A stretch of 64,000 bases of DNA from Ailurus styani. Taxonomy: Eukaryota > Chordata > Mammalia > Carnivora > Ailuridae. Both the position numbers and the translations under genes were made by a program. Within the stretch, counting starts at the first letter, position 1. Every line of letters starts with the position of its first letter. The notes beneath the pieces were generated by a model, which saw only the letters and a program-made list of their open reading frames with translations, was not told where the DNA came from and did no database searches. The stretch lies in contig LNAC01000032.1 in assembly GCA_002007465.1 (NCBI GenBank), positions 4,462,536 through 4,526,535 of the forward strand. Reading direction: 5' to 3'. Below are positions 58,548-64,000 of the stretch, one piece after another.

Positions 58548-58935
58548 ATAGTCATATATATTTTATACATACACTTATATTTATATCATATAATTATAAG
58601 TTATCATTTTTATGGTATGTATTATTAAATAAATTGTGTATTATGCATATATTATATGAGTATATAAATATATAATATATATAATATGTAAATATATTAC
58701 TATATAATACTATATATACTATACACTATATATGCTATATATATTATAGTACATATATGCTATACATACTATGTATATATGCTATATGTAAATATAATTA
58801 TATAATAAATATGTATATTTAAAATATGCATTTTATATATACATTTTATATATAAAGTATATAATATATATCTAAATATATGTGTAAATATATATATCTA
58901 AATGTATGTGTAATGTATATTATATATATGAATGT
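58548..58935. repeat. TA-rich low-complexity tract (about 390 bp)
   Basis: Dense ATATAT/TATATGTA repeats with recurrent ATGCTATATA units. High potential for strand slippage and cruciforms. Confidence 0.95.
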
Positions 58936-59745
58936 TGCTAGAACTATCTTGGTAGGACAGATCCACTAGGATTGAAAATTATATATTCTCTTAGAACCAT
59001 AAATTCTATCAGTGATTTATATAAAAGGAGCTAGAATACACCAGTTTATAATTCTTGTTCTAAGAATTTATACATGTCTATCCCAACCAAATAAAATCTA
59101 CAGGGTTTAAAGCCCTCTAGAAAGATGAGAACTTATAATATCCTTCTACTAAAGCTCTGCCATTAGTTTTTCTTTTATCTCAAACTAAGTATATATATAC
59201 TCTAAACTGGATGGTGGGAGATGGGAAGGTGAATGAGTGGCAATGTTTCTAAGGTTTTTATGAACTACCTCCACATCAGTCTCCCTAGGAGATGATGCTC
59301 TCATGTAGCTCAACAGCAAAACCAAGTCTTGGATATACCTAATTGGTCCATATTTCTAAGACAGTGTAATTTTGAATGTAAGAATGAAACAGATTGTAAC
59401 TGAAACAACTATCTTCTTGTTGCCTTATCTCTGTAAGGTTATACTTCTGAGTCTTCTCCCCTCATATGATTGACATGGTTATTCTAGGCTACGAGCAATT
59501 CCTAATATAGGAACCTCACCCAAAAACTACCGGAGAATAAAGATGGCTACAGGGAAACAGTGAATGGAGTGGCTTAGGGCAGCTCTATCCTAAGTCTTAT
59601 ATCATTCTCTCTTTCATATTCAGAGGGCAAAAATTCAGAAGGCAAGAACAGAAGTGTCTCTGGACTTAACAGAAGGACTCCTCAGACTCATAAGTATCTA
59701 TCCTAGGTAATTAGAGTGGAAAATCACAGTTATGTGGGGTCAAAA
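58936..59745. other. No recognisable feature
   Basis: Nothing supported. Confidence 0.5.
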
Positions 59746-59747
59746 GT

Positions 59748-60095
59748 AATAATATAATATATAGATATAGATATAATATATAATATAATATAATATATTT
59801 TATATGTTGGAGACCATTGTTTGAAGATTTTCTATCAGGGCAGATGATTAATACTAACCTAAACATTTCTTTCATCACTTTTGTTAATGTGTGTGTGTGT
59901 GTGTGGTGTGTGTATATATATATATATGTGTGTGTGTATATATGTATATATAATGTATGTTATATAATATATAATGTAGTAGGATGCTACACTGTTGGTT
60001 GAAGATTTTCTATCAGGGCATATGATTAATACTAACTTAAACCTTTCATTCTTTACTTTTGTATAATTCATCTTCTATAGATTCATCTTCTATAG
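59748..60095. repeat. Local duplication with TA/TG microsatellite
   Basis: Two related copies of about 67 bp (59818-59884 and 59995-60062; both contain GAAGATTTTCTATCAGGGCA) are separated by (TG)n/(TA)n DNA. TA-rich DNA precedes each copy. A second, perfect 15-bp tandem repeat ATTCATCTTCTATAG lies at 60066-60095. Confidence 0.92.
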
Positions 60096-60096
60096 A

Positions 60097-60412
60097 ACCA
60101 TTTAATCACAACTATCTGTATAAGAACTTTGATCATATATATTAAAAAATGAATAAACAATCTGGAATTCATCTTAGTAAATATATTCTTCACATATATA
60201 TGGATATAACAAATCTCAAATTACTGTTTAGTTATGGTTGGACTGACCAAATGAGCAAATAAATAGATGATATTGGGGCTGTCATTTTTACTGTTGAGAA
60301 AGGTTGATATAGATATTGAATGTGGAAAAATACTAGGAAGAATTTTGCAGATTTGGATTGGAATTAGAGATATCGGTATAATCTCAATAATTTTTTAAAG
60401 AACACTGGTTTT
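60097..60412. other. No recognisable feature
   Basis: AT-rich, nothing supported. Confidence 0.5.
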
Positions 60413-60586
60413 TAATTTTTTTAAAGATTTTATTTACTTGAGAGAGAGAGAGGGAATACAGAGGAAGAGGGGAAAAGCAAATTCCCCGCTGAGCAGGTAC
60501 CCCAATGCAGCACTTGATCCCAGGACCCTGAGATCATCACATGAACTGAAGGCAGATGCTTAACCGACTGAGCCACCCAGTCACCC
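60413..60586 (-). mobile_element. Can-SINE, minus strand
   Basis: Antisense body from TTTTTTTAAAGATTTTATTT to GAGCCACCCAGTCACCC. Flanking duplication not obvious; an older copy. Confidence 0.93.
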
Positions 60587-60895
60587 ATCTCACCATTTTG
60601 TAATACAGAGAGATATACAAAGATATACAAACAGAGCAGTAGACAGTGATGTGATTATGTATGTGTGTGCATGTACATTTATTTCCTCATAGATCTATCT
60701 ATATGCGCATCTCTCTGCTGAGAGGACCTAGAAGCAATAACACTCCATTAGCAATTAGCACATCTCGTGCCCAAATTTTAGTTTCTAAATGCTATTCTCT
60801 ACTAAAGGGAATCAGAGCTCCTTGGAAAAACAGCTGACTCTAGAACTGAGGCAGGGAAATGACAAAATGAGCCTGGAATATTTTGTTTTTCTAAA
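60587..60895. other. No recognisable feature
   Basis: Nothing supported. Confidence 0.5.
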
Positions 60896-60899
60896 ATTT

Positions 60900-61835
60900 A
60901 AGGAAGTGGTCATAGAATGATAAGGCCATTTCCAAAGGATCAGGAGCCAGCTTGAAAAGACTCACAACCTGGGACAACCACAGAACTGAAATAAATAACA
61001 ACAGTGATGGATTACAACTCATTTAATAAAATAATTCCTGAGTCAATACTGATAATACATACATAGATGATAGATGGGGAAAACGTTCTTACAGTAACAT
61101 GGCAACTAATACATATAGAAGAATGATGGAGATGAAAAATCCCCATTCTGTAACTAACTTAGGCAAGAAGTGTCGAATGTAAACTAGTGAGTCAAATTTT
61201 AAAAACAAGACATTATGTCTCAAATATCTCCCCACAAAATACTTATTAATTCAATAGAGTAAAACATTAACATTACAGTAGAAACATCTGGCAGATACCA
61301 CCTTCACCAAATGATTAAAGTTAACATCACCGGGCCCAAACTGATGTAAAGTGCCATCTGTTATGACACACTGAGAAGGCCACAGTCTCATCTTGGTGGT
61401 GTTCCTGCCAAAATGTATAACTTGAATCTAAGCATGAAGAAACTAGGCAAATTGAAACTGAGAAATGTTGTACAAAAAAATGGCCTGAAATCTTCAAAAA
61501 ACAGTCCATGTTGTAAGATAAAGGCTAAGAAATCATTTCACATGAAAGGAGACTAAAGTGACATGACAATTAAATATACTACAATCAACTGGACGGTGGA
61601 TTAGATAATAGTACATACCGAATTACATAGCCTGTTTTGATAATTGTACTATGGCTGTGAGAAAAGGACTAAGAAAATGTCTTTGTTCATAAAGCAGACA
61701 GTTTAGTTCTTGGAGGTAAAGTAGCATAAAGTAGCATAATGTTTGCAACTTATTCCCAAACAGTCCATAAAATAGAATAGTAGTAGTAGTAGTAGTAGTA
61801 ATGACAATAGTAATAATGATGATGTAAATTAAATC
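60900..61835 (+). mobile_element. L1M-type 3' end, plus strand
   Basis: GAAGTGGTCATAGAATGATA, AAATCTTCAAAAAACAGTCC, GATAATTGTACTATGGCTGT, TAATGTTTGCAACTTATTCC and AAACAGTCCATAAAATAG: the fourth copy of this 3' end type. It ends in a (TAG)n tail. Confidence 0.72.
61779..61800. repeat. (TAG)7 microsatellite
   Basis: About seven TAG units at the end of the L1, followed by decayed TAA/GAT units. Confidence 0.95.
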
Positions 61836-61946
61836 TATATGAGACAAAAGAATTCAAAGTTGCCTGGTTTAAGCAGAAATTTGAGAAGTTAACTAAAAGG
61901 ATCTAGAGAGATACTTCTAGAGAGATTCTATATTCTCTAGATTCTA

Positions 61947-62115
61947 GGGAGAGAGAATGAGAGAAAGAGAGAGAGAACATGAGAGGGGAGAGGGTCAGAG
62001 GGAGAAGCAGACTCCCTGCCAAGCAGGGAACCCAGTACAGGCTCAATCCTGGGACTCCAGGATCATGACCTGCACTGAAGGCAGTCACTTACCAACTGAG
62101 CCACCCAGGTGCTCC
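61947..62115 (-). mobile_element. Can-SINE lacking its A/T tail, minus strand
   Basis: Antisense body from GGGAGAGAGAATGAGAGAAA to GAGCCACCCAGGTGCTCC. The usual AAAGATTTTATTTA part is absent, replaced by TTCTAGAGAGATTCTATATT-like DNA. Probably a deletion or recombination at the tail. Confidence 0.9.
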
Positions 62116-62176
62116 TCAATTCAAATTAATTTAATAAAAAATTGAGTACCTATTCTATACTCAAAGAGCTCACAGT

Positions 62177-62206
62177 CAAAAAAACAAAAACAAACAAACA
62201 AAAAAA
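62177..62206. repeat. A-rich tail-only insertion flanked by a 15-bp duplication
   Basis: An A/CAAA stretch lies between AAAGAGCTCACAGTC (62163-62177) and AAAGAGCTCAGAGTC (62208-62222). It looks like a retroposon tail with a target-site duplication and no body. Confidence 0.7.
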
Positions 62207-62339
62207 CAAAGAGCTCAGAGTCTACTAGAGAAAGAAAACATCCCTATAAATAATTACAGTGTAAAGGAAGCATACCGTAAGTACGAAAAATGAAGTAAAA
62301 GAAAGTACAAAGGAATGTTGAGAGGGAGTGACTAATTCT

Positions 62340-62545
62340 GTCTGATACATTGTACTAAGTACTTTATATATTAATTCATTGAATGTACCAACAATCTCAT
62401 TAAGGTATATACTATTTTATCTCCATCTTGCAGATGAGGCGATTGAGGCCCAGAGAAGTAGAGAATCTGCCCATAGACCTTCTAGCAGTTAGGTTAGTAT
62501 AGTGGTCCAGGTTTGAAACTCAGGCAGGCTGACTCCATAGCACAT
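62340..62545 (-). repeat. MIR, minus strand, inside L2
   Basis: ACTAAGTACTTTATATATTA, CATCTTGCAGATGAGGCGAT, TTGAGGCCCAGAGAAGTAG and CAGGTTTGAAACTCAGGCAG: well-preserved antisense MIR. Confidence 0.88.
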
Positions 62546-62830
62546 GCAGAAGGCTTAATGAAGAAGCAGCATTTGAACTCATCCTTAAAAGATGAGTATA
62601 ATTTCAATAGGATGGGAAATAGAAAGAAGAATATTTAGGGCTGGAGGAAAAATAAAAGTGAGGCATAGAAGTAACAGATATATGAGGGAAACTGAAAAGT
62701 TCAGGGAATAGTATGTAGGATGTGGGGAGAGAAATGGGTAATAAAAGAGATCAGGAGATTAGATGAGCTTAAGAAATAAGCCTCCATTGTGAGGATCAAT
62801 ATAGCCTTTGTTAGTAAAGAGAATGATTCT

Positions 62831-64000
62831 TATTATATGTATCATAATCTTGATGTAACTCAATGGATTCCACATAAGGAGTCAGCCTTTGTGACATCCA
62901 AATGAACCTAGTACCAATAAAATCTTATTACAATTCGATCTCTTCTAAAATTACCAGAACACAAATCATGAGAACACTTTCACAGTAACTTCCACACCTG
63001 TATGTATAATAATTTCATTCCACAGCTATCCTATTACCGTGCAATATTGAAATTGCCAGAACATTGAAAATACAAAAATTCTGCCTTAGTTTAACACAGA
63101 CTATATAAACCTGTTAAGAACAGAGAATGAAACATAAATAAATTACATAGTTCTGCTGCTATAGCTTCTTGTTTGTCATAATATTTATGAAAACTAGGTG
63201 ATCCAATTAAAGGGATATAATGAGTAATATATTCCATGAACTCTGTTAGATATGCAGTTCTAACCAGTAAAACGACCAGACATGAATGCTTAATGTTAGA
63301 TCTCCAAGATGGTAGATATAATTGACTGCTCAATTAATAACTGAAAATATTATTTTGGCTTCATAGTAAATTAATTATGAGTAAAGCAAAACATGTAGCA
63401 CTTATAAATCTCTGTATTCATTTCTTGTAAATATAAATATTAATGAAAATCTGATTTTCATTTACTATAGTTTTAACCTGTCCAAAATCTACCATAACCA
63501 GAGTACACAAAACAATCCAGTTGCAAGGACAATAAAAATAAGCATGTAAAATTTTCAAAATGTTAGAAAATATTTAAGATTAAAATGTTAACAAATTCAT
63601 TAGTGACTATGTTTCACATATTTAACAAAGACCAAAAGATGAATTTAATTTTTATAAAACATCTTTGAGGCAGAGTTCTTAATTGCCTGATAAAAATCTT
63701 ATTTCATTCTGGAAAAATCCTAAATTACTTCCTTGATTGACAGACTAGAATTGATTAGTGAGACACAGACAATACTTAGGGAGCATCACAAAGGAGAAGA
63801 ACATGAAAAAGGCAGGCAAACAATTTCAGAGAGCCTTTGGAAATCAAAAGTTATATTTGGCTTGGTATAAAACCAAAGAATAAGTGAACAATTAAAGAAG
63901 TGGAATATTGAGTAATAAAAATATTCGCCACCTAAAAACACTTAAAATGCAATATAAAACTCAACACTCGTCCTTTGCCTATCTAAATGGATTTCTGAGA
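62831..64000. other. No recognisable feature to the window end
   Basis: AT-rich DNA, no nameable repeat and no coding signal. Confidence 0.5.

Larger units (their letters stand above)
62118..62830 (-). mobile_element. L2 3' end, minus strand, with insertions
   Basis: Antisense L2: TGAGTACCTATTCTATACTC, AAAGAGCTCACAGTC, then CATTTGAACTCATCCTTAAA, GATGAGTATAATTTCAATAG and GGGAAATAGAAAGAAGAATA. Interrupted by an A-rich insertion (62177-62206) and a MIR. Confidence 0.75.

Noticed and set aside
1608..60586. tRNA-like A and B box sequences
   Set aside because: They belong to the heads of tRNA-Lys-derived Can-SINEs and to MIRs. They lack an intact cloverleaf and acceptor stem.
1601..63333. Many 60-170-codon open frames on both strands
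   Set aside because: Nearly all lie in Can-SINEs (recurring GWLSGLKPLPSAQVMISGSWD-like translations are SINE artefacts), in antisense LINE DNA or in AT-rich DNA. None has a domain, splice context or coding bias.
1..64000. CRISPR arrays, operons, phage or plasmid systems
   Set aside because: The repeat content is mammalian throughout. Direct repeats present are microsatellites and target-site duplications, with no regularly spaced array.

Overview
The window is nuclear DNA from a caniform carnivore, most likely a mustelid (mink, ferret, marten, badger or otter type). About 35 copies or fragments of the tRNA-Lys-derived Can-SINE family (SINEC) are readable. The youngest copies share a head with GTGGGTTAAAGCCTCTGCCTT and a GATCGAGGCCCG core, which I associate with mustelid SINEs. 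The assignment to family level is inference. The DNA is AT-rich and carries no long open reading frames. It contains no operons, CRISPR array, rRNA or functional tRNA, and no bacterial or phage system.

No complete protein-coding gene is visible, so the window is intergenic or intronic. The only gene-like signal I could not explain as a repeat is a candidate 3'-terminal exon on the minus strand (30154 down to 30037). It has an acceptor-like site, 38 open codons ending in TGA, and an AATAAA about 87 bases past the stop. If it is real, the 34 kb to its right is probably intron of an unidentified minus-strand gene.

Layout. 1-2640: a long, decayed L2 LINE on the minus strand, cut by an L1 3' end, a Can-SINE and a small carnivore L1. 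2850-8750: MIRs, Can-SINEs and a decayed Tigger DNA transposon. 9140-12400: another L2 with nested SINEs and L1 pieces, a 200-bp polypyrimidine tract and a (CA)n repeat. 13080-19030: L1 pieces and an L2 with readable reverse-transcriptase residues. 20250-21160: two SINEs and a MIR. 23570-24118: an MLT1-like LTR. 24778-28960: a SINE, an inverted pair of hAT MITEs, a SINE-in-Tigger-in-L1 nest and a plus-strand L1 3' end. 30037-30154: the candidate exon. 32196-39860: L1, L2, MIR and several young SINEs. 40075-40447: a second MaLR-type LTR. 40450-45220: an almost SINE-free stretch. 45224-50656: a SINE cluster that includes a SINE inside a SINE, two near-identical SINE copies enclosing foreign DNA, and a SINE dimer. 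53630-55715: a long minus-strand L1 3' part split by two SINEs. 58548-60095: TA/TG-rich DNA with a duplication. 60413-62830: SINEs, L1 and L2 with a tail-only retroposon insertion. The rest shows nothing I can name.

The elements do not work together as a pathway. Most of what can be read is a history of retroposition, with target-site duplications (TSDs) giving the order of insertion. Repeat names are from recognition of family consensus sequences; subfamily names and the exact ends of old elements are approximate. No new multi-gene system was found.
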